Part shown: in pieces, positions 11,498 to 21,151 of the stretch
How the letters are laid out: each line of letters begins with the position of its first letter
Numbering within the stretch: the stretch's first letter is position 1
DNA from: Paraescarpia echinospica
Lineage: Eukaryota; Annelida; Polychaeta; Sabellida; Siboglinidae
Length of the DNA: 64,000 nucleotides
Reading direction: 5' to 3'
Assembly: GCA_020002185.1 (NCBI GenBank)
Contig: CM034542.1
Span: 56,530,059-56,594,058 of the forward strand
Notes under the pieces: model-generated
The model's database searches: none
The model's input: the letters and a program-made list of their open reading frames with translations, nothing else
Told to the model about the DNA's origin: nothing
Translations under genes and position numbers: made by a program

Positions 11498-12559
11498 TTA
11501 GTGATCAATACAGAAAAATCCATCATCATCATCTTGAGTATCGCATGTCCAATAGGCTTCATGATCGCCGGTGTCAATAGGTTCCGGAGAATCAGGTTCA
11601 TACAACGGTGATGGAGGATCAATACGTGGGCGTGTAGCGAGTAGCTCTCGGAGGACAGGAGAGAAGTGATATTCATGCTCGAGACGTATATCTTCTTCTC
11701 TGGAAGGTATACATCAAAACTTTGAAAACTATACGAATGAGACGTTAAATCTTACACACAGGAGAGGTATTAAAAACACAGACATTGATCCATTTCGTCT
11801 CTGTGATAGTACTCTAACCAGACACCACGTTGCTAGGCAACCAAGCTAGACCGAGTGCGTGGACAGATGAACGGAAGTCAACAAGGAGAGAACTAGGTCA
11901 CCTATGTACACAGTGCTAGCCAGTCAAGCTAGCCTGAGAGTGAGAGGAAGTCACCAAGGAGAGAACTAGGTCATCTATTAATAATGTACACGGCCAGTCA
12001 AGCTAGCCTGAGAGAGAGAGGAAGTCACCAAGGAGAGAACTAGGTCATCTATTAATAATGTACACGGTGCTAGTCAACCAACCAACCTAGAGCGAGAGAG
12101 GAGACATGAAACGGTAAGTCAACAAGGGAGAACTGATCAAAACTTTGAAAACTATATAATAATACAAATTTGAACACTTACGTCCACTCCGAGACACTGT
12201 TCGTATCATCCTCTTCTTCTTCTACTTCTTCTTCTTCATCATTGCTAAAAAAGATGATATAGACAAATGTTAGATGTGATAAATGAATAATTATGCGTAA
12301 TTATATACTTTTCAAAGTGTTGATATATGTAGCAGAACTAGTGGTTAAATATGTACGATACAGGTAGGTTATGTGAAGAACTTCTAAGAACGCTGTGTAG
12401 TTACTCGAATGAAGTAAATACTTAGTCATTAAAACGGATGACATCAAGTAAATATAAATACTACTCTGTGAAATTGTGTACTCACATCGTTACATCATTT
12501 GATGTCTCGCGCTGTCGCCACTGTTCGCGTATCTCATCCCAAGGTATAAACACAGCCAT
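11498..12559 (-). CDS. Spliced acidic 112-residue protein of unknown function (E1A-like features)
   Basis: Minus-strand exons are 12559-12486 (ATG at 12559-12557), 12244-12182 and 11699-11498 (TAA at 11500-11498). Both donors are near-perfect (GTGAGT, GTAAGT), both acceptors are AG (one after a T-run, one CTTCCAG), and phases match at both junctions. No stop or frameshift interrupts the reading frame. Exon 1 begins MAVFIPWDEIREQW. Exon 2 is mostly Glu/Asp. Exon 3 has FSPVLRELLA, then a proline/acidic stretch (PPSPLYEPDSPEP), then WTCD followed by four Asp. An N-terminal LxxLL-like helix, prolines, and a Cys before an acidic run recall the layout of DNA-tumour-virus E1A-type regulators, but no LxCxE is present. 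It faces away from the rightward gene block across a repeat-rich control region, as an early regulatory gene would. Function is inferred only from layout. Confidence 0.6.
11815..12135. repeat. Tandem repeat of about 75 bp, roughly four copies
   Basis: Units share GGAAGTCAMCAAGGAGAGAAC, TAGGTCAYCTAT, GTACAC and GCTAGCCTGAGAG. The array lies wholly in the second intron of the minus-strand gene at 11498-12559. Confidence 0.8.
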
Positions 12560-12639
12560 CTTTGTTGTTCTTGTTGTGTATATGGAATGAATTGAAACTT
12601 AACACACGAACGAGATGTTGAAAACAGCCTTTAATTATC

Positions 12640-13105
12640 GTATGACGCCTCGTGCAAACAGGAAATCGATAACAACTATGTCAGTGTCTTGTGACGGATA
12701 ATTACTTTCCCGTCCCGGAACAGTCCTCTATCTTTACTACGCGTCTTCCTGTTTTAACGAGGCTTCTTGTGATGGATACTTCCCGTCACGGAACAGTCAT
12801 CTAATTTTACTACGCGTCTTCCTGTTTTAACGAGGCGTCTGTTTACAGTTAACGGATGTATGTCCCAGATTCAATCATATATTTTTACTACGCGTCTTCC
12901 TCTTTTTACGAGGCGTCTCTTTACAGTTAACGGATGTGTGTCTCGGACCGGATTCAATCATCTATTTTTACCACGCCTTTTCCTGTTTGTAATGAGCATC
13001 TTATGCCAGGCATATTTCTGTATTCACTATACATCTGGAAACTCCCTCGTTAAAACAGGAAGATGCGCCGTAAAAATAGATGACTGCATCCGGGAAGTGT
13101 CTTAT
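12640..13105. promoter_or_regulatory. Repeat-rich control region between divergent genes
   Basis: Three to four direct copies of a unit of about 90 bp share TTTTACTACGCGTCTTCCT, ACGAGGCGTCT and ACAGTTAACGGATGTRTGTC, at about 12730, 12800, 12880 and 12960. An inverted copy (AAAACAGGAAGATGCGCCGTAAAAATAGATG) lies at about 13053-13083. The region separates the minus-strand gene from the first rightward gene, so it may be a bidirectional enhancer or an origin-like element. Confidence 0.5.
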
Positions 13106-13166
13106 CGCTAACGCCCGCGTACAGGAACCCCCGTCACGAGTTCGATGACTGGCTCCTTTCTTTGTG

Positions 13167-13174
13167 TATATAAG
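13167..13174 (+). promoter_or_regulatory. TATA box of the rightward gene block
   Basis: TATATAAG lies 87 bp before the ATG at 13261, just after the repeat-rich control region and in front of the first rightward gene. Confidence 0.5.
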
Positions 13175-13260
13175 CCTACTCTAAATCGAGTAGGGCATAA
13201 CACTCTATCCCTCTCCATCGGTCGAACAGCTTTAAGCATTCCTCCTGAGACACCGACAAG

Positions 13261-13772
13261 ATGGCGACTGTAACTCCAGTGCAACCTCCGAGTTGAACGA
13301 CCTGATAGCCCTCGAAACAGTAAGTTATGGTTGTTATGCATTTGTTCGTCCTCTGAATATTGTAACATGCGCTCTGACTCCGAAATATGTATGTTATCCA
13401 TCGTGTCGTATCTGTACCCGCAAAGTTCTCGAAATAAAAGGACACCACACCGTCACGGCATGTCCGGTTCATGGACGACAGAAGGGGGCCCTTGTATATA
13501 AATACTGTATGGGAATCCTATTGAGTGATCGAAAAGGCAATGAACTGTGGGTCATGGCTTTTGATGCCGTAGCCCGGCGGGCTATAGGCAATGTGTTGGC
13601 CAATGACAATATATCACTGAAAACAGACGAAGACCGTCATCGGGTATTGAGCGTCCTGTGCGGTAAACAGGCTAGGGTGACTATCATGAAGTCACCAAAA
13701 GGAGGTTACGTGAACTATTCCGTGACAGTATTGGAAGTGATTCAACAGTATGTCCAGCAAGGTCTGTTGTGA
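13261..13772 (+). pseudogene. RPA70 C-terminal-like OB-fold protein
   Basis: The open segment 13293-13772 has YPSCRICTRKV, then CPVH, then ALVYKYCMGILLSDRKGNELWVMAFDAVA. This matches the layout of the replication protein A large-subunit C-terminal domain: a four-ligand zinc ribbon (C-x2-C...C-x2-H here) set in an OB fold ending in a W-V-x-A-F-D strand. Such proteins bind single-stranded DNA during replication, which fits an element with its own polymerase. The only nearby ATG, at 13261, is out of frame with this segment and runs into a TGA after eleven codons, so a one-base change near 13290 probably broke the start. It follows a TATA box at 13167. The family call rests on motif layout only. 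Confidence 0.55.
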
Positions 13773-13841
13773 CCGGAAATGATGATGATGTAATTTCCTA
13801 TGTTGTAGTCGTCGTCGTCGTTTTAACACCTGTCTACCTGG

Positions 13842-14655
13842 ATGGACAATACCCAGGAATCGAAATCTATGCCACCACCACCAGCCGAAGGGTCCCAAAC
13901 CATCAAACGACATCTGAGTTATTCAGACATCAGCGATGACGAGGCAAGTGTCCTTTTAAGTGGGTCGTGTACATGGTCTAGTGACGACGATGACAATCTT
14001 GTTGTCGACTGTAGTAGTGATTTACAGGAGACTGTAGCGAAGGTCAATGCCATCCAAAAGCGCACAGAGGAAATGATAGACGACGATGTATTTATAGCGA
14101 CTATCTCCAACGCCTGCGTGCTCTATGTATCTAAAACACAGTGTCGCCGCTACGAAGGCGTTCATAAGTCACAGTACACCCTGCATCCTACCAAGATCCT
14201 GAATTGTTTGCATGAGGTACTGTTCGATATCACGTACGTATTGTATACATCAGGGTGGGGCGAGTATACCATCCCACGAGTGAAAGAGAGTCTGCATACG
14301 CAAGGTATATCCTTGCGAAATGAACCGAAGGACGCGTCCGCGATGTCAGTGAGAGGTAGCCACAAAAAAAAAAGAGCTCACGGAGGAAATGAAGGACTCG
14401 GACCTGTTCATCACAACTGCAGTCAAAGTCTGTATTCGCCGCGTAGCCAACAGACTGTATCGTACCTTTGAAGGCGAAGAAGATGACATGTACAAAGTGG
14501 GCAGTGCCTTGATCTACGACGCTTTGAAGTGAACAGTGAGACATATGAGGTATAAAGCGAATTTTCCGGAGTGGGCACGTCATACTATACCACGTGTCCA
14601 AGCCATCCTGCGAAGTTGTGGGTTAACACTGGCCCCTGAAGATGAAGAGAACTAA
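13842..14655 (+). pseudogene. Unknown protein with a duplicated domain
   Basis: From the ATG at 13842 the protein starts with a Pro/Ser/Asp-rich stretch (SYSDISDDEAS, SSDDDDN). It then has a domain running VFIATISNACVLYV...YEGV...Y-TIPRVKESLHTQGISL. After an A10 run at 14364-14373 the frame changes, and a second version of the same domain follows: LFITTAVKVCIRRV...FEGE...HTIPRVQAILRSCGLTL, ending at 14653-14655. The second copy also contains an in-frame TGA at 14530-14532. The repeated order FI-A--C, EG, Y, W---TIPRV---L---G--L indicates an internal duplication of about 90 residues. I do not recognise the family. The A10 run could be decay or a slippage site; the TGA supports decay. Confidence 0.5.
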
Positions 14656-14712
14656 AACTGTCGGGTGTACTCATCATCATGTAATATTGTTCTTCTTATT
14701 GTGTCTAACAGG

Positions 14713-14895
14713 ATGATGGTCGTCGAGTTAGGGCGAATACGTCACGCCTATATGGACGACGCGGATATGACGTGGGCGACAAAGAAAAAGGTCCCGCGTC
14801 GACCCCGTGCCCGTGTCGACCTTCCATTACGTCGCCGTCTCCTCATGATATTACATGAGCGCCACCATACCTCATACGACTTCACCAACGCTTGA
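14713..14895 (+). CDS. Small basic ORF, unknown
   Basis: Two adjacent ATG codons at 14713 and 14716 open a frame of about 60 codons rich in Arg (PRRPRARVDLPLRRRL), ending at 14895. Its last 41 bases overlap the start of the next ORF at 14855 in another frame. No family is recognised. It could be a genuine small protein or the remains of an N-terminal part of the next gene. Confidence 0.3.
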   Translation: MMVVELGRIRHAYMDDADMTWATKKKVPRRPRARVDLPLRRRLLMILHERHHTSYDFTNA

Positions 14896-15319
14896 CATAT
14901 CGTGTAATGATATCACCACGTCACCATCAACATCTCACATCCCATTACAGATGAAATGCGAGAAGGTCGACGACGACTATGACGTCACCACATTGTCATC
15001 TGAGTACGAAGCCCTCCGGAACAATACATCGACATTCGGTCTATCCCCCGATGGACATATCATATGGGCGAGTTTTCTCGATTGTATGTCTTTGGGTTAT
15101 GGAGAACCCTTCGAATCCATGGCCTGCTTAGAGCGAGACATAGGACGCTTGTCGAATGTCCTATACGCATCCACACCACATACTCTGAAAGAGTCGGTAC
15201 GCCACTGATGTCATGAAATCGCGAGAAATATCATCCGTGACGAACACGTTGAGGCCGTAGCCTCTACGATTCGTAAAAAACTCTATAGTCATGTCGACTT
15301 TGACGAAAATGCTATGTAG
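14855..15319 (+). pseudogene. Unknown early-region protein with in-frame stop
   Basis: The ATG at 14855 opens a frame with a Thr/Ser-rich start, then a KVDDDYDV acidic patch, then a folded-looking part (TFGLSPDGHIIWASFLDCMSLGYGEP). A TGA at 15206-15208 interrupts it, but the same frame continues with HEIARNIIRDEHVEAVASTIRKKL to a TAG at 15317-15319. The downstream helix-like stretch argues that the TGA is a mutation. It lies between the duplicated-domain gene and the polymerase block. Function is unknown. Confidence 0.4.
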
Positions 15320-15341
15320 TTGTGTAAAATAGAAGGTAGTG

Positions 15342-15389
15342 ACAAAGAGGAAATGCGCCCCTACGGTAGTTGGGGTTAGTGGCGCCTCG
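15342..15389 (+). repeat. Direct repeat copy 1 (post-gene element)
   Basis: ACAAAGAGGAAATGCGCCCC followed by TACGGTAGTTGGGGTTAGTGGC lies just after the stop at 15319. A near-identical copy lies at 20220-20267, after the polymerase end. Both sit about 20-45 bp past a gene end, so they may have a shared 3'-end or promoter role. Confidence 0.7.
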
Positions 15390-15509
15390 AATTGTCACAC
15401 CTTATGCGTATTTATCGGTATATTAGTTGCATAGTAGTAGAAGTTTTCGATTTGAATATTGTAATTGTTAGTATCATAGAAATAAAGGTACATGTAATAC
15501 CCTTCTCGG

Positions 15510-15690
15510 TCGTCCGTTGTTCTTTCGCGTCGAACAGTGACTTTGCGGTATACGGTGCACACACGCGCGCGCGCACACACACACACACACACACGCACAC
15601 AGTTATCGGTTTATCTTTCACGTCGAAGAAGAGTGACTTTGCGGTAACGGTACACACGCACACATGCATGCACACATGCACACACGTGTA
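15510..15690. repeat. Duplicated segment with CA microsatellites
   Basis: Two copies of CTTTCRCGTCGAA--AGTGACTTTGCGGTA are each followed by an ACACACGC-type microsatellite, at about 15521-15600 and 15614-15686. Confidence 0.8.
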
Positions 15691-15714
15691 TAGTTAACAG
15701 TTTATACGTAGCCA

Positions 15715-15805
15715 CACTGACGTCATCACATAGTGTCCTATATATATAGCAACAGACAACGTTTACACGACGTCGCATAGTGTCTGATATATAGAAATAG
15801 GCAAG
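15715..15805 (+). promoter_or_regulatory. Twin TATA-like promoter before the polymerase region
   Basis: Two copies of CGTC-CATAGTGTCY are followed by TATATATA (15739-15748) and GATATATAG (about 15787). They lie 55-105 bp before the ATG at 15843 that starts the zinc-finger/polymerase region. Confidence 0.45.
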
Positions 15806-15842
15806 GATCCTTCATCCTTCAGTTGCAGGTGAATACAGCACC

Positions 15843-16403
15843 ATGAAGAAGCACAGTTGTCGACACTGCGGTATCGTCAGCAATACATACAACGACTTAC
15901 AACGTCACATATATCTAAACCATTCATCGTCGTCGGTCAACTCACCACGAGTCGACGATCATGCATAAACCAAAGCACCGTCGCGAGTGGCGCCATCTGC
16001 CGAATGCAAAATAACCACCCACCGATGTCAGGTATGTTCAAAAGAGTTCGCGAGACGATACACCTTGTTACGTCACATGAAGACGTCATGTGGTAGGGTA
16101 CCCGCGAAGACAAACGATACCCACCGCTGCGAGACTTGCGCACGTGAATTTGCAAGACGTGACCACTTGTTACAACATATCAAGACGGCATGTAGCAGAC
16201 GAGAAGTGATGAGGAAGCCACCCAAGCGAGCAAGACGCGAAGAGCGACCACGCGAAAGATACGACGACGGCGACGATCCCATACGTCCTCCCCCACGACT
16301 CCCCTTTGCCGACAATCTGTCTAGGGACCTGCGAGATGTCATTCGAGACCACTGGTCGACCATCAGAACCCACGTGACCAGAGGACCCGTTCAATCCATG
16401 TAA
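15843..16403 (+). pseudogene. C2H2/C2HC zinc-finger region, probable N-terminus of the polymerase
   Basis: The ATG at 15843 starts a first finger (CRHCG...LQRHIYLNH) that is stopped near 15966. A second open segment, 15987-16403, has two more fingers: CQVCSKEFARRYTLLRHMKTSC and CETCAREFARRDHLLQHIKTAC, with Cys as the last ligand. An Arg-rich linker and an RLPFADNLSRDLRDVI stretch follow. It lies immediately before polymerase B in the same direction, and some animal Polinton polymerases carry N-terminal fingers, so this is likely the broken 5' part of that gene. A separate DNA-binding protein is the alternative. Confidence 0.6.
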
Positions 16404-16534
16404 AATTACAGGGGGACGACACCGGACACGTCTGTTCTAGAACCGTCATTGAAGATCATGTTTCGCGAACAGACACACGCCTTTAAGATTAACCTTAGTT
16501 ACGGTTTCGTGCTGAGGAACAAGAACACAAATAT

Positions 16535-19500
16535 ATAGATACTACCATTCGTCCTGCAACTGTTGCGGACGTTACCTCGATGAAACGTGTCTTATCACCA
16601 ACGCCGAAGACTGATTCATTTCTGGAGCGTATCCGAGAAACAGACGTGTTGCAGTGGGCGATCAATCAACGTCCGTACAGTCAATGGGTATGCGAGGTGG
16701 TCACGAAAGTCACCTTATTCGTCTACCACATCGTAGACCATCCGATAGTATGCGCGGACATCACCCTTTCCAGGTACATAAAGAAGAACATTGCCGTCAT
16801 CGGACTGGAAAGAGAAGGCAATAACAACAAGAAGTACACCGACAATCTCTGTCTCTTCCGCTGTCTGGCTCTGCATCGCGGATGTGACCCACGTCACCTG
16901 GAACCCACTGTGAAGGTACTCTATAAGAAGTACGACCGAGTGTCTGTGAAAGACTTTGACGGAGTGACGATGGAAGACCTCTATCGCATCGAGACCACCT
17001 TTGAGATCAACGAGTGCGTCTACACCCTCATCGAACCGACGGAAGAAGAAGAAGGCGGAAAGGCGACTGCCGAGCTCGTGCGTCGTTCATTGTGTCACTA
17101 TTCCGACACCTTTTTCTATATACAAGACGTGAATATGTACTGTCACTCTTATCGTTTCAGGAAGTGTGGTGACTCGTTATGTAAAGACGCGTACCATCTA
17201 GAGAGACTAGAGCGCACGTGTAAGGGAGGTGTGCGAAAGATCTATCCCGTCGGTGTCTACCAACCGTCGCCGACAGTCTTCCAGCGTTTGGACGACGAAG
17301 AAATTCGTGTTCCCGAGGGTTTGCGCTACTACCCCTATCGCGCTACCTTCGACTTCGAGTCCTGGTTCGATACGTCACACCTTCCACCGGACAGCGACAA
17401 GGTCCATTGGGTGTCTCGTCACATACCATTGAATGTGTCACTGGCGAGTAACGTACCCGGATTCGAAGAAATGCGATGTCTTATCACCGATGGCGATAGC
17501 GACAAATTGGTGTCCGACATGATGTCCATCCTTTAGTCTATGAGCTATGCTGCCTACGAAGCATGAAGGATGATTACGAGAGCGTCCTTCAAGAACTCGC
17601 GGAAGCGATCGCGACCTGGGACGAGCACGAGGCGGCGGCGGACAACGAGTCTCAGCGACAACCGACCAATCCCTACAAGACACTCATGGGTCAATTGTAC
17701 GGTGGGCTTCATCCGTTGCCCGTCATCGGATTCAACTCGGGCAGGTACCATCTGAACGCGTCAAGCAGTTCCTGGTACCCTACTTCCTGTCCACGCCGAA
17801 AGACAGAGAGGAGGTGGAGGAGGAGAAAAAGGAGGGGGAGGAGGAGGAGGATGTTGGAGAGTTTCACGTGATCAAACGCGGCAACAATTTTATGTGTCTA
17901 TCGACGGATGACCTGAAATTCCTTGATATGACTCATTATATCGCCCCGGGATTCTCGTACGATAAGTACCTGAAAGCGTACGGTTGCGAGGTTACGAAAG
18001 GTCATTTCCCGTACGAATACATGGAGAGGTTGGAGAGACTCGATGACACCGCTCTGACTCCCAAAGAGGCCTTCTTCAGTCGACTGAAGAACGAAGGTAT
18101 ATCCAACGAGGACTATACCCGTTGTCAAGAAGCATGGCGAGTCAACGACATCAAGACGTTGCGGGACTTTATCGTCTGGTACAACAACAGGGACGTCGTA
18201 CCGTTCTTTGAGGCCATCGACAAACAGTTTGCCTTCTACCAACAACGCGGTCTCGACATGTTCAAGCAAGCCATCAGTATACCCGGTTTGACATTGACCC
18301 ATCTGTTCAAGTACGTGCCGGTGAAGACCTTCTTTACACTCTTCAACGAGACGAACAAGGATGTCCATCAACTGGTCAGAGATAATACCGTCGGAGGGCT
18401 TTCATTCATCTTCACCAGACATCACGAGAAGGGGGTCACGAAGATACTTCGGAACGACTATGGTGATGCGGCTCGAACGTGTGAGTCCATTGTTGGCTAC
18501 GATGCAAATGCCCTCTACTTGTGGTCTCTATCGCAAGACATGCCGACGGGATGGTACACGCGACGACGGGAAGAGAAGGAGTTCCGACCCGAAGCGGCAC
18601 ACCCCACCGGACAGATGGCCGCCGAATGGCTGTCGTGGGAGTCCGAAAGCACGGGACGCATCATACGTTACCAGTCCAACGGACGAGAGAAGCACATCGG
18701 TAAACTCCTGGTGGACGGTTGGTGCAGCGAAACAAAGACGGCCTATCAGTTTCACGGATGCTTCTATCACGGACGTCCGTGCACCGGTCGTGAGGTCAAA
18801 AACCTCAACGGGAAACCCATGACTCAACTCCTCGCCGAAACACGAAAGCACACGGCCTACCTTCGTCACTTTGTCAGGGTCGTCGAGGTGTGGGAATGCG
18901 AGTGGAAGGTCACGAGACGCGATCCGTGCGTGAAACTGTTTCTGGACGCCACCTTTCGCCGCCGTCGTCGACGCGTGCCATGGAAGATGACGTCACAAAG
19001 GATCCTGACAGGGGTGCGTTTTCGGAATGATTCAGTGCGACATTCGTGTACCGGAGGAATTGCGCGCGCACTTTGCCGAGATGCAGCCCATCTTCAAGAA
19101 CATTCACATGACCCGCGATGACCTCGGATCGTTCATGCGTCGAAACTGTGAAGAACACGACATCATGTCAACCCCGCGTCGCATGCTCGTCGGAAATTAT
19201 CGTGGAGATAAGATCTTGCTCGCTACACCTCTCTTGCGATGGTACCTGGAACATGGGCTCGAGGTGACCCACGTCTACCTGGTCATCGAGTACACACCGA
19301 TCGACGATTCGGCGAGGCGGTGTCCGCCGCGCGTCGCGAGGGAGACGTCCACCCCGACAAGGCCATGGTTGCGGATACCAACACACTTATGGGGAATTCT
19401 TCCTATGGGAAATTTATCGCTAATGTCAATAGGCACCGCGAAGTCGCCTACTGCAGGGAGAAGAGGGCATCGATCATGATCAACAATCGTCTCTTTCGAC

Positions 19501-20175
19501 AGCTCGACGTCGTTACTGACGATGCATATGAGATAGAGATGCACAAGAGGAACGTTAAATACGCATTGCCCACGCACGTGGGCTTCTTCGTTTTGCAGTG
19601 GGCCAAAGTACGCATGTTGGAGTTCTTCTACGATTTCATGATGAAGTACGTGGAACGTCCGCTGTTCGAATACTGCGAAACCGATACAGACAGCGCCTAT
19701 CTGGCTCTGGCGGGTGAGTCCGTCGACGACCTCCTGACCACGGCACTACGCAAAGACTACTTTCGCCACCGCTCCGAATGGCTACAGTCCGAATGTGTGC
19801 GATGATCACCGGAGCGAGTACGTGCGCTGTCGACTGACCAGACGTCCGTGGAGCGATACCGAGACGTGTTGCAAGGTGCGCAAAGCGTTCGACAAGAGAA
19901 CACCGGGACTCTTCAAGGTCGAATGGTCCGGCGATTTTTTTCTTGGTCTGTGCAGCAAGACCTACTATTGTTCGGGTCCCGTCGATAAATACAGCTCCAA
20001 TGGTCTGAACAAGCGACTCAACACCAGGCGTTCCTGGACATGCTCACCAATCGACGGAACGGAAGCGGAAAGAACCGCGGATTCCGGGTGAATCACTCGC
20101 CGGGGTTGACGTACATGCAGGAATGCGCGCGTGGTCCACGAGGACGGAGTCACAACGGGACCGGTGGACGTGTAA
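16535..20175 (+). pseudogene. polB: Protein-primed family B DNA polymerase, multiply frameshifted
   Basis: This is the replicative polymerase of Polintons, which starts synthesis from a terminal protein. In order it has an N-terminal region (16580-17536), exonuclease motif I FDFES (about 17350), motif II-like FNSGRYHLN (about 17731-17760), motif III YNNRDVVPFF (about 18181), polymerase motif A GYDANALYLW (about 18500), a nuclease-like insertion with EFHGCFYHG-type spacing (about 18720-18790), motif B NSSYGKF (about 19395), motif C ETDTDSAYLAL (about 19678) and the C-terminal thumb (YSSNGLNKRL, NRGFR) ending near 20175. Frame changes occur near 16600, 17545, 17760, 18955, 19310, 19800, 20030 and 20125. 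Motif II has His where the family has the catalytic Asp. The gene is dead. Confidence 0.9.
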
Positions 20176-20219
20176 TAACGATCGATTGCCGTGTCAATCT
20201 ACGCCGAAACACCGCAGAT

Positions 20220-20267
20220 ACAAAGAGGAAATGCGCCCCTACGTTAGTTGAGGTTAGTGGCTTCTCT
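20220..20267 (+). repeat. Direct repeat copy 2 (post-gene element)
   Basis: This is the near-identical partner of 15342-15389, starting 45 bp after the polymerase end at 20175. Confidence 0.7.
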
Positions 20268-20281
20268 TAGCTGTCACGTGG

Positions 20282-20500
20282 TTAGTAGGCAGACAGTAGA
20301 CAAAAAAGGTTACTTAGACAGATGTCACGCAATCTATCGTGATAGAACACTATGTCACGAACGTGAGTGGTCATAGGAGTATCGGAAGTAGGAACAGTCG
20401 GAGTGTACCTGTACGTCATATACGTCTTGTTGTACGTTCCCCTTCGCTCTTCGTGCGGTGGAGGTATCGTCGTATCTAACGTCACAGCGAACGCGACCAC
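20282..20500 (-). CDS. Possible minus-strand 72-codon ORF
   Basis: It is the only open frame filling the gap between the polymerase end and the packaging ATPase. It reads with LDTTIPPPHEERRGTYNK and RDIVFYHDR and starts from GTG at 20500 rather than ATG. No family is recognised, and convergent placement with the polymerase would be unusual. It is weakly supported. Confidence 0.2.
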   Translation of the reverse strand: MVAFAVTLDTTIPPPHEERRGTYNKTYMTYRYTPTVPTSDTPMTTHVRDIVFYHDRLRDICLSNLFCLLSAY

Positions 20501-20518
20501 CTACTAGAAGACGTGATC

Positions 20519-21114
20519 ATGGATACGCGATGGAAACATCCCTTCACCTGTATCGTCGCGGGTCCGACGGGATGCGGTAAGAGTACCTTCGTCACGCTGC
20601 AACGATGATAGATCCGCCTCCGGAGAAGAGCACGTGGTGTTATGGAGAATGGCAGAACGTCCACAGACAACGACTCGGTACAGTTCGAGGAAGGGTTGCC
20701 GAACGGTGCGTTCGACGCATCGACGCGAAACCTCGTGGTCATAGACGATCTGATGGCGGAAACGGATGAACGGGTCACGACCTTGTTCACGAAAAAGAGT
20801 CATCATCAGAACACCTCCGTACTCTAACTCGTGCAGAACCTGTTTCCGAAAAACAAGGAGAGTCGCACAATCAGTCTGAACGCGCAATACATGGTGGAAC
20901 CATGTACTGCAACGCGTCGCAGATAGGTCACTTGGCGCGACAGATGTATCCGGCATGCCTGAAGTTTGCTCAGGACGCGTTCAAAGACGCCACGTCATTA
21001 CCGTACAGTTATCTCCTGATCGATCTGAAACAGGACACGCCCGAAGACATGCGTCTGCGAACAACCATCTTTCCGGACGACGGTGTTCAGAACGAGTACC
21101 ATCCTAAGGTATAA
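20519..21114 (+). pseudogene. FtsK/HerA (A32-like) genome-packaging ATPase, broken
   Basis: The ATG at 20519 leads to a Walker A loop GPTGCGKST at about 20561-20587; stops follow at 20606. A second segment has Walker B NLVVIDDLM (about 20729-20755), a TKKSHHQN stretch, and a TAA at 20825-20827 with coding sense continuing in frame (LVQNLFPKNKESR). After another frame change, the last segment (20902-21114) gives the C-terminal part with PYSYLLIDLKQDTPEDMRLRT. This order is that of the viral packaging ATPase that pumps the genome into the capsid, about 200 residues here as in other Polintons. It lies between polymerase and capsid genes. Confidence 0.85.
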
Positions 21115-21151
21115 GACGACTGCGCATGCACGTCGTCTCTTCAGTCGCAGG

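Noticed and set aside
17898..18869. Antisense open frames opposite polymerase B and other Polinton genes
   Set aside because: They mirror GC-rich coding DNA, show no motifs, and are absent from known Polinton layouts.
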